7,984 nucleotides of DNA from Prolixibacteraceae bacterium (GTDB lineage Bacteria; Bacteroidota; Bacteroidia; Bacteroidales; Prolixibacteraceae), in NCBI GenBank assembly GCA_003450125.1, contig DMFR01000019.1, positions 1 through 7,984 on the forward strand, given 5' to 3'. Of this stretch, positions 1-6,505 are shown piece after piece; the first letter of the stretch is position 1; the number at the start of each line of letters is the position of its first letter. The position numbers were made by a program, and so were the translations under genes. The notes beneath the pieces were generated by a model. The model was given only the letters and a program-made list of their open reading frames with translations. It did not search any database and was not told the DNA's origin.

Positions 1-53
1 AATCTGTGTCAATCTGTGTAATCTGTGGTGAATTCCTTCGTGTCTTCGTGTTT
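1..53 (-). repeat. Short degenerate direct repeats downstream of the HAD gene
   Basis: Two kinds of short unit follow each other. On the plus strand there are three copies of (A)ATCTGTG at about 1-28, then two copies of CTTCGTGT at about 37-51. Read on the minus strand, the same strand as the upstream HAD gene, they become ACACGAAG units followed by CACAGATT units, starting about 30 bases after the HAD stop codon. The 20-base core at 34-53 matches a second repeat at 4710-4729 in 16 of 20 positions. The window begins inside or at the edge of the array, so its full length is unknown. Similar CACAGATT/ACACGAAG strings are, from memory, common intergenic repeats in environmental bacterial genomes; no function is established here. 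Confidence 0.7.
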
Positions 54-83
54 AATTTGTTTTTTGACTTTTAAGACAGCTTC

Positions 84-923
84 TTACAGATGATTCCCCA
101 CGGCTCTTGCAAAGGCGCTTTCCTCATTCGATGGGGTCAATAAAAACCTGGCTTTCAATTCCTGCGGTCCGTTTTCAACCATGTAGGAGTAACGGGTGAA
201 TTCAAGCAAATCCAGATCGTTGAAATCATTGCCGATGCCCATGGTATATTCATGCTCAATCTGTAAGCGGTCGCACAGAAACTTCACCCCATTGCCTTTT
301 GAAACCGAATGATGAAATATCTCCATCCATATATAATCAGTTTCCAGGGGCGAGCTGGTTCTAACCACTTTTACTTCCGGAAAATTCCTTTGAATTTCTT
401 CTTTCAACGCATGAAACCGATCTGGATCATTGGGGAATACCACTAGAAACTGGCAGGCTTCCGAATCAAGTACCTGATTGATGATGAGCTCCTCCGCATG
501 TGCCTGTTGAAACTCAAAATATCGTTCAAATTCAGAACAGGGAACACTTCCACGGTAATACCAGCATTTGTAATTATCGGGAACAGGCTTAAACAGATGA
601 AAATTCAAATCCTGGGCCATAAAATAATCAGTTAACTGCTGAACAGTCCCCTTAAGAATATTCTGGTAATAGATCAGCTTTTTATTTTTACAATCATACA
701 CCCCTGCCCCGGACGAAAAGACAATGTAATCGAATGGAATGTGGTGTGCAATCACTTCCTGCGTCTTTTTCAGGTTCCTGCCTGTTGCAACGACCCTCAG
801 AATCCCCCGTTCGCCCAAAGATTGCAGTGCAGCCAGATTTTTCTTCGAAATTGACTTGTCGTTCTTCAAAAAAGTACCGTCCAGATCGGTTGCTACAAGT
901 TTTAACATTTTTTTATACTTCAT
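84..923 (-). CDS. Cof-type HAD-IIB phosphatase
   Basis: A 279-residue cytosolic hydrolase of the haloacid dehalogenase superfamily, Cof/HAD-IIB type, which usually dephosphorylates sugar phosphates or similar small metabolites; the substrate cannot be read from the sequence. Motif I is DLDGT with nucleophile D13 and acid/base D15. Motif II is VATGR with T47, motif III is K209 in SVSKGNG, and motif IV is GIGNDFND (229-236) with D233 and D236 for magnesium. The region between motifs II and III (about 80-200) is the expected size of a type II cap. Length is normal for the family. Two starts are possible: M1, or M6 (ending at 908), which gives MLKLVATDLDGT and is closer to the usual distance to motif I. 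Motif IV is GND rather than the commoner GDxxND, a variant that still keeps two acids. It is divergent from dapB and appears to be a single-gene unit, followed by short repeats rather than a recognisable terminator hairpin. Confidence 0.9.
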   Translation of the reverse strand: MKYKKMLKLVATDLDGTFLKNDKSISKKNLAALQSLGERGILRVVATGRNLKKTQEVIAHHIPFDYIVFSSGAGVYDCKNKKLIYYQNILKGTVQQLTDYFMAQDLNFHLFKPVPDNYKCWYYRGSVPCSEFERYFEFQQAHAEELIINQVLDSEACQFLVVFPNDPDRFHALKEEIQRNFPEVKVVRTSSPLETDYIWMEIFHHSVSKGNGVKFLCDRLQIEHEYTMGIGNDFNDLDLLEFTRYSYMVENGPQELKARFLLTPSNEESAFARAVGNHL

Positions 924-992
924 TTTGTTTCAAATTCAACAAACAGCATACATATAGGATGATATACAGGAAACGGGCGAACCTTTCAGAGG

Positions 993-1000
993 CAAATTTA
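993..1000 (-). promoter_or_regulatory. Candidate -7 element for the HAD gene
   Basis: The minus strand reads TAAATTTG here, an exact match to the Bacteroidetes -7 consensus TAnnTTTG, about 70 bases upstream of the HAD start. No TTG/TTTG -33 element lies 19-21 bases further upstream, so this is half a promoter. The 269-base divergent gap (924-1192) between the HAD gene and dapB must hold both promoters and shows no convincing additional gene. Confidence 0.35.
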
Positions 1001-1156
1001 AGGATAAAAGTTAAATCTGTCCCTCAGAATCAAGATTCTAAATGAATAAGGGAATAAATAATGGGCCTTCCGGTTCACTTTTGCCAGTCTGGATGCCGGT
1101 ATTGACCAAAATAATAGATAACATGAACAGGCCTCCCTTTATTAGGGTTGAATTTA

Positions 1157-1164
1157 TATCTTTG
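1157..1164 (+). promoter_or_regulatory. Candidate -7 element for the dapB-lepB operon
   Basis: TATCTTTG matches TAnnTTTG exactly and would place transcription start near 1170, giving a leader of about 23 bases before the dapB ATG. There is no TTG at the expected -33 position (around 1133-1136 reads TCCC). The position is right but the promoter is incomplete. Confidence 0.45.
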
Positions 1165-1192
1165 TTGACCAAATTAAAAAGAAGAATCCAGA

Positions 1193-1909
1193 ATGAAGAT
1201 TGCATTAATCGGTTATGGGAAAATGGGCAAGGAGATTGAGAAAATCGCTCTTGACCGGGGACACGAAATTGTTTTAAAAATAGACATCTCCAATCCGGAA
1301 GATCTTACTGTCCGAAACCTTCAGAAAGCTGATGTGGCCATTGAATTTACCATCCCCACCTCGGCAGTCAACAATTACAAGCTTTGTTTCGAAGCCGGGA
1401 TACCGGTCGTTTCTGGGACTACCGGTTGGCTTGAACACCAGGCGGAAGTTCATGACTATTGCAAAAAACGGAACGGAACTTTCTTCTATGCCTCCAATTA
1501 TAGTCTGGGAGTGAACATTTTCTTCCTGCTGAACAAGAAACTGGCCGCCATGATGGCCAATCACAGTGAGTACAAGATTGGAATGACCGAAATCCACCAT
1601 ACCCAGAAACTGGATGCCCCCAGCGGTACTGCCATTACCCTGGCGCAAGGAATCCTTGAAAACATTCCTTCCAAAACAAAATGGATCAATCAAAAAACGG
1701 ATAACCCCGATGAAATAGAAATAATCTCAGAACGCATCGGTGAAGTTCCCGGAACCCATATCATCAGATACGATTCGGAAGTGGACTACCTGGAAATTAC
1801 CCATTGTGCAAAGAACCGTAAGGGATTGGCTTTTGGTGCTGTTCTGGCTGCCGAATTTTCGTTCAACAAAAAAGGTATTTTAACCATGAATGATTTGCTA
1901 AACATTTAA
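1193..1909 (+). CDS. dapB: 4-hydroxy-tetrahydrodipicolinate reductase
   Basis: Cytosolic NAD(P)H-dependent reductase that converts 4-hydroxy-tetrahydrodipicolinate to tetrahydrodipicolinate in the diaminopimelate/lysine pathway, which feeds both protein and peptidoglycan synthesis. Visible motifs in order are: Rossmann nucleotide loop GYGKMG (7-12), EFT (51-53), SGTTG (74-78), SNYSLGVN (101-108), and the diagnostic EIHHTQKLDAPSGTA (133-147), with catalytic H135 and K139 and the substrate-binding SGT at 144-146. The C-terminal end returns to the nucleotide domain (FGAVLAAEF, 214-222). At 238 residues it is shorter than the E. coli enzyme (273), as is usual for Bacteroidetes. The start is preceded by AAAAAGAAGAATCCAGA, which is A-rich. 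It is the first gene of the plus-strand operon, and lepB follows after 13 bases. The dapB-lepB linkage is common in this phylum. No key residue is missing. Confidence 0.96.
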   Translation: MKIALIGYGKMGKEIEKIALDRGHEIVLKIDISNPEDLTVRNLQKADVAIEFTIPTSAVNNYKLCFEAGIPVVSGTTGWLEHQAEVHDYCKKRNGTFFYASNYSLGVNIFFLLNKKLAAMMANHSEYKIGMTEIHHTQKLDAPSGTAITLAQGILENIPSKTKWINQKTDNPDEIEIISERIGEVPGTHIIRYDSEVDYLEITHCAKNRKGLAFGAVLAAEFSFNKKGILTMNDLLNI

Positions 1910-1922
1910 TATACAAAATAAG

Positions 1923-3263
1923 ATGAAAGAATTATTAACCAATAAATGGTTCAAATTTGCTGTTGCCGCAATCCTTTACTTGTTATGGGTAATCTGGATT
2001 GAAAACTATTGGTGGCTGATTGGCCTTGGGGTCATCTATGACCTTTATATTTCAAAAAAGGTACACTGGGCTTTCTGGAAAAAGAAAAACCCGCCCGATG
2101 GCAAACAAACCAAGGTCATTGAATGGGTTGATGCCATCATCTTCGCAGTGATTGCTGCTACATTTATCCGCATGTTTTTTATCGAAGCCTATACCATTCC
2201 AACCTCTTCGATGGAAAAGTCAATGCTCATCGGTGATTACCTGTTTGTTAGCAAGACTGCTTACGGTCCCAAGCTTCCAAACACCCCTTTGTCATTTCCT
2301 TTTGTTCACCATACCATGCCCCTTTCAACTACTCAGAAGTCCTATGTGGAATGGATCAAGAATCCGTACAAACGCATTGCCGGATTTGGACATGTAAAAA
2401 ACAATGATGTAGTGGTTTTCAACTTCCCTGAAGGGGATACAGTGGCCTTGAATGTTCAGAATCAAAGCTATTACCAATTGATTCGCGCCTATGGACGTGA
2501 CCGTGTATGGAAGGAAAAGGAAACCTTTGGAGACATCGTTTCCCGTCCGGTGGATAAACGTGAAAACTACATCAAACGCTGCGTAGGGATTGCAGGCGAT
2601 GTACTGGAATACAAGAACGGACAACTTTACGTCAATGGTAAAGAACAGCAGCATTTCCCTGGAATGCAGTATGACAATATCGTGACTACCGATGGAACGG
2701 GTATCAGCAAACGTACGCTTGATGAAATGAAAATCGCTGAAGCCGACCGTCACATGTATTCCAATACCCAGTATCTGTTCCCCTTAACCCAGGAGAATGA
2801 AGAGAAGATGAAGGTCTTGAAGAATGTGAAGTCCGTTCAGCGTACCTTGATACCTGCTGCCAACTGGGACAAGAACATTTTCCCTTTCAGTGATAAATAC
2901 CAATGGAATGTTGACAACTTTGGCCCCATTGAGGTGCCTAAAAAAGGAAAAACCGTTCAGCTGACCATGGACAACCTGCCCATTTACCAACGAATTATCA
3001 GTTTATACGAAGCCAACGATTTAAAGGTAAAAGATAGCACCATCTATATCAACGGCGCTCCAGCGACCAGTTATACCTTCAAAATGGACTATTACTGGAT
3101 GATGGGTGATAACCGCCACAACTCAGCTGACTCACGTTACTGGGGATTTGTACCGGAAGACCATATTGTGGGAAAAGCAGTGTTCATCTGGCTTTCCATG
3201 GACAAAGACCAGCCATTCTACAACAAAGTGCGCTGGAACCGACTGTTTTCATTTGTGCATTAA
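1923..3263 (+). CDS. lepB: Signal peptidase I, copy 1 of a tandem pair
   Basis: Membrane serine protease (S26 family) that cleaves signal peptides from Sec- and Tat-exported proteins on the outer face of the cytoplasmic membrane. The N-terminus has hydrophobic segments at about 11-26, 28-43 and 68-88. The third leads directly into the catalytic box PTSSMEKSM (93-101), with S96 the likely nucleophile because it precedes M97. The general base is K218 in YIKRCVGIAGD (216-226), and the C-terminal box is GDNRHNSADSRYWGFVP (395-411). At 446 residues it is much longer than E. coli LepB (324). The extra mass lies largely between the Lys box and the final box (about 228-390), as in other Bacteroidetes enzymes. 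It starts 13 bases after dapB and ends 6 bases before the second copy, so the three are almost certainly one transcript. It differs from copy 2 at 31 of 446 positions by hand count, with no gaps and identical catalytic boxes. Confidence 0.95.
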   Translation: MKELLTNKWFKFAVAAILYLLWVIWIENYWWLIGLGVIYDLYISKKVHWAFWKKKNPPDGKQTKVIEWVDAIIFAVIAATFIRMFFIEAYTIPTSSMEKSMLIGDYLFVSKTAYGPKLPNTPLSFPFVHHTMPLSTTQKSYVEWIKNPYKRIAGFGHVKNNDVVVFNFPEGDTVALNVQNQSYYQLIRAYGRDRVWKEKETFGDIVSRPVDKRENYIKRCVGIAGDVLEYKNGQLYVNGKEQQHFPGMQYDNIVTTDGTGISKRTLDEMKIAEADRHMYSNTQYLFPLTQENEEKMKVLKNVKSVQRTLIPAANWDKNIFPFSDKYQWNVDNFGPIEVPKKGKTVQLTMDNLPIYQRIISLYEANDLKVKDSTIYINGAPATSYTFKMDYYWMMGDNRHNSADSRYWGFVPEDHIVGKAVFIWLSMDKDQPFYNKVRWNRLFSFVH

Positions 3264-3269
3264 TATAAG

Positions 3270-4610
3270 ATGAAAGAAACATTAACCAATAAATGGTTTA
3301 AATTTGCAGTTGCTGCAATCCTATACTTGTTATGGGTAATCTGGATTGAAAACTATTGGTGGCTGATCGGCCTTGGGGTCATCTATGACCTTTATATTTC
3401 GAAAAAGGTACATTGGGCTTTCTGGAAAAAGAAAAATCCGCCAAACGGCAAACAGACCAAGGTGGTTGAATGGGTCGATGCCATCATTTTTGCAGTGATT
3501 GCAGCTACCTTTATCCGCATGTTTTTTATCGAAGCCTATACCATCCCCACTTCTTCGATGGAAAAATCAATGCTCATCGGCGATTACCTGTTCGTAAGTA
3601 AGACTGCCTATGGGCCCAAACTTCCCAACACGCCTTTATCATTTCCTTTTGTTCACCATACCATGCCTTTTTCTACAACCCAAAAATCCTATGTTGAGTG
3701 GATCAAGAATCCCTATAAACGCATTGCAGGCTTTGGAAATGTAAAAAATAATGATGTGGTCGTTTTCAACTTTCCTGAAGGGGATACGGTGGCTTTGAAT
3801 GTTCAGACTCAAAGCTATTACCAACTGGTTCGTGACTACGGACGCGACCGGGTATGGAAGGAAAAAGAAACCTTTGGAGACATCGTTGCCCGCCCGGTGG
3901 ACAAACGCGAAAACTACATCAAACGCTGTGTGGGTATTGCCGGAGATGTGCTTCAATACAAGAACGGACAACTATACGTAAACGGAAAAGAACAACAGCA
4001 TTTCCCCGGAATGCAGTATGATAATATTGTGACTACCGATGGAACGGGCATCAACAAACATACCCTGGACCAGATGAAAATCTCTGAAGCCGACCGTCAC
4101 ATGTATTCCAATACCCAATATCTGTTCCCCATGACCCAGGACAACGAACAGAAGATGAAGGCCATAAAGAATGTGAAGTCCGTTCAACGTACCTTGATAC
4201 CTGCCGAAAACTGGGATAAAAACATCTTTCCATTCAGCGACAAATACCAATGGAATGTGGATAATTTTGGTCCCATTGAAATACCTAAAAAAGGACAAAC
4301 CGTTCAGCTGACTATGGACAACATTCCAGTCTACCAACGTATCATTGATTTGTATGAAGACAATGAACTGAAAGTAAAGGATAGCACCATTTACATCAAC
4401 GGAGCTGTAGCCACCAGTTACACCTTCAAAATGAACTATTACTGGATGATGGGTGATAACCGCCACAACTCAGCTGACTCGCGTTACTGGGGATTTGTAC
4501 CGGAAGACCATATTGTGGGAAAAGCAGTATTCATCTGGCTTTCCATGGACAAAGACCAGCCGTTCTACAACAAAGTGCGCTGGAACCGACTGTTCACCTT
4601 CGTACGATAA
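3270..4610 (+). CDS. lepB: Signal peptidase I, copy 2 of a tandem pair
   Basis: Second full-length signal peptidase I, 446 residues and gap-free against copy 1. The membrane segments are the same, and S96 (PTSSMEKSM), K218 (YIKRCVGIAGD) and the GDNRHNSADSRYWGF box are all kept, so it should be active. Of the 31 differences from copy 1, 19 fall in residues 262-389, the insertion between the Lys box and the last box. Only three fall in residues 1-133 and none in 390-442. Most changes are conservative (I/V, E/Q, E/D, S/T), with a few charge changes (A189D, A313E, S360D, A364D). This pattern suggests purifying selection with room for changed substrate preference in the insertion; that functional reading is inference. 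The start is 6 bases after copy 1's stop, in the same TATAAGATG context, which implies co-transcription. An intrinsic terminator follows 24 bases after the stop. Confidence 0.95.
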   Translation: MKETLTNKWFKFAVAAILYLLWVIWIENYWWLIGLGVIYDLYISKKVHWAFWKKKNPPNGKQTKVVEWVDAIIFAVIAATFIRMFFIEAYTIPTSSMEKSMLIGDYLFVSKTAYGPKLPNTPLSFPFVHHTMPFSTTQKSYVEWIKNPYKRIAGFGNVKNNDVVVFNFPEGDTVALNVQTQSYYQLVRDYGRDRVWKEKETFGDIVARPVDKRENYIKRCVGIAGDVLQYKNGQLYVNGKEQQHFPGMQYDNIVTTDGTGINKHTLDQMKISEADRHMYSNTQYLFPMTQDNEQKMKAIKNVKSVQRTLIPAENWDKNIFPFSDKYQWNVDNFGPIEIPKKGQTVQLTMDNIPVYQRIIDLYEDNELKVKDSTIYINGAVATSYTFKMNYYWMMGDNRHNSADSRYWGFVPEDHIVGKAVFIWLSMDKDQPFYNKVRWNRLFTFVR

Positions 4611-4633
4611 CAAGTCAAACTAAATAGAAATAG

Positions 4634-4665
4634 AAAAGGATAACCCAACAAGTTATCCTTTTTTT
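4634..4665 (+). terminator. Intrinsic terminator of the dapB-lepB-lepB operon
   Basis: Perfect 11-bp stem AAAAGGATAAC (4634-4644) / GTTATCCTTTT (4652-4662) with a 7-base loop, merging into a run of T to 4665. It lies 24 bases after the second lepB stop, as expected for the operon end. On the minus strand the stem is followed only by a short T-run, so it may stop convergent transcripts weakly. Confidence 0.9.
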
Positions 4666-4679
4666 ATTGTTTTTATTTT

Positions 4680-4730
4680 TAAACACATCGATTAAAATTT
4701 TTCTATGTGTCCTATGTGTCTATGTGTTTA
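4680..4730. other. Inverted repeat spanning the CTATGTGT repeats
   Basis: TAAACACAT (4680-4688) is a perfect 9-base reverse complement of ATGTGTTTA (4722-4730), with a 33-base loop that contains two further CTATGTGT units. On the plus strand it is followed by five T residues. It could be a second, weak terminator between the convergent lepB and barrel genes, or simply a by-product of the repeat. The long loop makes a terminator role doubtful. Confidence 0.35.
4703..4729 (-). repeat. Triple CTATGTGT direct repeat
   Basis: CTATGTGT occurs three times (4703-4710, 4712-4719, 4720-4727). Read on the minus strand this gives ACACATAG units about 55 bases downstream of the stop codon of the minus-strand barrel gene. 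The part at 4710-4729 aligns with 34-53 near the window start. Sixteen of 20 bases match, and all differences are TC to AT swaps at the same place in both units. It belongs to the same style of intergenic repeat; function unknown. Confidence 0.7.
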
Positions 4731-4784
4731 TTTTTCATTGGCTTATAATCATTCTGCTGTATGTCAAAATGGACGTTTCATGAC

Positions 4785-5606
4785 TTAATACAAAAACCCA
4801 ATCCTGAAACCTGCATTGACCACCAATGGCGAATCTCCAGTGGCACCTGTAAAGGCAAAATTCCTTGCATTACCTGAATCCCCACTCATTGAAACCCCAT
4901 AACCGGCACCCAGGTACCAATCCAGCAAAAAGCTGTTGCCAAATACCCATTGCTTGCCTACATTTAGGATAAAGGCCCCCACCGTAGCGTTAGTTTCGGT
5001 ACCATTGGGATCATAGGAGCCCCAAGACCTGTGGAAGGTATAACTATAGGATGAAATAGCCAATTCCGGCTTGAAATAGGCCCCTTTCAACACATGGGCA
5101 TACCTCATTCCCCTGAGATAAAAATCAGGATCTTTAATGAACTTGTAGCCAACATTGAAATAGAGCCCGGAAACATCTTTATATTGGTCCCAATTCTGGC
5201 CAAGACCGATGATCCCCACTCCTATTTCCATGCTGCTGCCCGGCTTAAGGCTTCTCTCATAGCTGAAGGCTGTTGCATCTACCAAAGGCGAAAAGAAGTT
5301 GAACTTAAGGGCATTTTTACGCTGTAGCGTATAATTTTCCTTGCCAAACATCGAATCCGACAATTTCATCTCCCGTCCATCGCTGAAAACAATGCTCGCC
5401 ACTTTATTCTTGTCAATACCAAAAACCACATCATCGCGAAACCCTTGCTGAATGTATTTAATCTCATCATCCAAGATTTCACGCACTTGACAAACAATAA
5501 CTTTACCATCGCGCTGAATCAATTGATCCCCAAACTTGTCCTGTGCAAAAAGAACAGTCGCCATAAACAAAAGAAATACAGTTAAATTTAGTTTTAAACT
5601 TTTCAT
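4785..5606 (-). CDS. Secreted outer-membrane beta-barrel protein, downstream paralog
   Basis: A 273-residue probable outer-membrane protein of unknown function. Residues 1-21 form a signal peptide ending ...ATVLFA, with likely signal peptidase I cleavage before Q22; there is no lipobox cysteine. Residues about 23-85 form a small module (LIQRDGKVIVCQVREI, DDEIKY, then VFGIDKNKV and IVFSDGREM) of the type often found ahead of barrels in Bacteroidetes. From about 99 onward, alternating polar/aromatic stretches suggest roughly eight beta strands, ending in NAGFRIGFLY with a terminal tyrosine, a good BAM recognition signal. It is a close paralog of the gene 74 bases upstream (5681-6505). Identity is about 82% over the first 136 residues and lower after that, with differences concentrated in probable loops (137-145, 187-208, 239-248). 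I see no separate promoter in the 74-base gap, so it is probably co-transcribed. It is convergent with lepB. Confidence 0.82.
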   Translation of the reverse strand: MKSLKLNLTVFLLFMATVLFAQDKFGDQLIQRDGKVIVCQVREILDDEIKYIQQGFRDDVVFGIDKNKVASIVFSDGREMKLSDSMFGKENYTLQRKNALKFNFFSPLVDATAFSYERSLKPGSSMEIGVGIIGLGQNWDQYKDVSGLYFNVGYKFIKDPDFYLRGMRYAHVLKGAYFKPELAISSYSYTFHRSWGSYDPNGTETNATVGAFILNVGKQWVFGNSFLLDWYLGAGYGVSMSGDSGNARNFAFTGATGDSPLVVNAGFRIGFLY

Positions 5607-5680
5607 TTGATGGTTGGTATTGGGTTTCTTATTTAGTGTCGTGTAACAGCTAATATACTATTAATAATCGGTTAAATTAT

Positions 5681-6505
5681 CTAATACAAAAATCCTATAC
5701 TAAAACCTGAATTGAATACCAGCGGCATGTCATCTGTGGCTCCTGTAAAGGCAAAATGTGTGGAACGATAGTCTGCATCATTCTTTCCAAACCCGTAACC
5801 GGCCCCCACGTACCAATCCACCAAAAAGCGGTTGGTAAATACCCATTGCTTGCCTACATTTAAGATAAAAGCTCCCATCATCACCCTCTCCCTATTGCGG
5901 CCATAAGTATTGTAGCCCTGGTACGTATTATAATCATTGAAATAATGGTAAGTAGAAAAAGCAATTTCCGGTTTGAAATAGGCCCCTTTCAGAACATGGG
6001 CATACCTCATTCCCTTGAGATAAAAATCAGGATCTTTAATAAACTTATAGCCTACATTAAAATAGACTCCCGAAGCATCATCGTTGTTCAAATCCTTTCC
6101 AAGTCCGATGATCCCTACACCAACTTCAATGCTGCTGCCCGGTTTCAGGCTTCTCTCGTAGGTGAAAGCTGTGGCATTATAGATGGGTGAAAAGAAATGA
6201 AACTTAAGGGCATTTTTACGCTGTAACGTATAATTTTCTTTGCCATACATTGAATCCGACAATTTCATTTCACGGCCATCGCTGAAAACAATTTTCTCCA
6301 CCTTGTTCTTGTCGATCCCAAAAACCAGGTCACTACGATACCCTTCCTGAACGTATTTGATCTCATCATCCCCGATTTCACGCACCTGACAAACAATCAC
6401 TTTCCCATCGCGCTGGATCAATTTGTCCCCAAATTTGTCCTGTGCAAAAAGAACAGTTGCGATAAACAAAATAAATACTGTTGAAGCAAGTCTTAATCTG
6501 GTCAT
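5681..6505 (-). CDS. Secreted outer-membrane beta-barrel protein, upstream paralog
   Basis: A 274-residue probable outer-membrane protein of unknown function, first gene of a two-gene minus-strand unit. The signal peptide covers residues 1-21 (hydrophobic 8-20, ...ATVLFA then QDKFGD). The N-terminal module (about 23-85) has DGKVIVCQVREI, DDEIKY, VFGIDKNKV and IVFSDGREM. A linker with SDSMYGKENYTLQRKNAL leads into about eight predicted strands. These include TAFTYERSL (112-120), SIEVGVGIIGLG (125-136), GVYFNVGYKFI (146-156), AFILNVGKQWVF (212-223) and the C-terminal PLVFNSGFSIGFLY (261-274), which ends in an aromatic. A Y/N-rich stretch (about 186-206, with repeated NTY/YN steps) is the longest putative surface loop and differs most from the paralog. 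It should be exported by Sec, cleaved by LepB and inserted by BAM. It is divergent from the lapA-like gene across a 302-base gap. Ligand or pore function cannot be told. Confidence 0.82.
   Translation of the reverse strand: MTRLRLASTVFILFIATVLFAQDKFGDKLIQRDGKVIVCQVREIGDDEIKYVQEGYRSDLVFGIDKNKVEKIVFSDGREMKLSDSMYGKENYTLQRKNALKFHFFSPIYNATAFTYERSLKPGSSIEVGVGIIGLGKDLNNDDASGVYFNVGYKFIKDPDFYLKGMRYAHVLKGAYFKPEIAFSTYHYFNDYNTYQGYNTYGRNRERVMMGAFILNVGKQWVFTNRFLVDWYVGAGYGFGKNDADYRSTHFAFTGATDDMPLVFNSGFSIGFLY

Larger units (their letters stand above)
1923..4610 (+). repeat. Tandem duplication of the lepB gene
   Basis: The units 1923-3263 and 3270-4610 are direct repeats with a constant offset of 1347 bases and no indels in the coding part. 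Protein identity is about 93% by hand count. Nucleotide identity is patchy: about 81% over 2941-3090 against the matching part of copy 2, but 156 of 159 bases over 3089-3247 versus 4436-4594, and about 97% over 1977-2096 versus 3324-3443. Short near-identical leader sequence (TAATATA followed by AAGATGAAAGAA) precedes both copies. Confidence 0.95.

Noticed and set aside
1..53. CRISPR array
   Set aside because: Units are 8-10 bases, contiguous and degenerate, with no spacers of uniform length and no cas genes nearby.
734..1045. Plus-strand frames over the 5' end of the HAD gene
   Set aside because: They are antisense to a gene with all four HAD motifs and have low-complexity, F/S-rich translations without domain features.
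1042..1239. 65-residue plus-strand frame in the HAD-dapB gap
   Set aside because: It overlaps the start of dapB in another frame, has no recognisable domain or promoter, and the clear dapB signature makes the overlapping frame the shadow.
2325..2753. Minus-strand frames within both lepB genes (also 3639-3971 and 3972-4466)
   Set aside because: They are antisense shadows of strongly conserved signal peptidase sequence. Their appearance in both copies follows from the duplication and is not evidence of coding.
3264..3269. Separate promoter for the second lepB
   Set aside because: The gap is only 6 bases and no TTTG-N20-TAnnTTTG pair was found at the end of the first copy, so co-transcription is the simpler reading.
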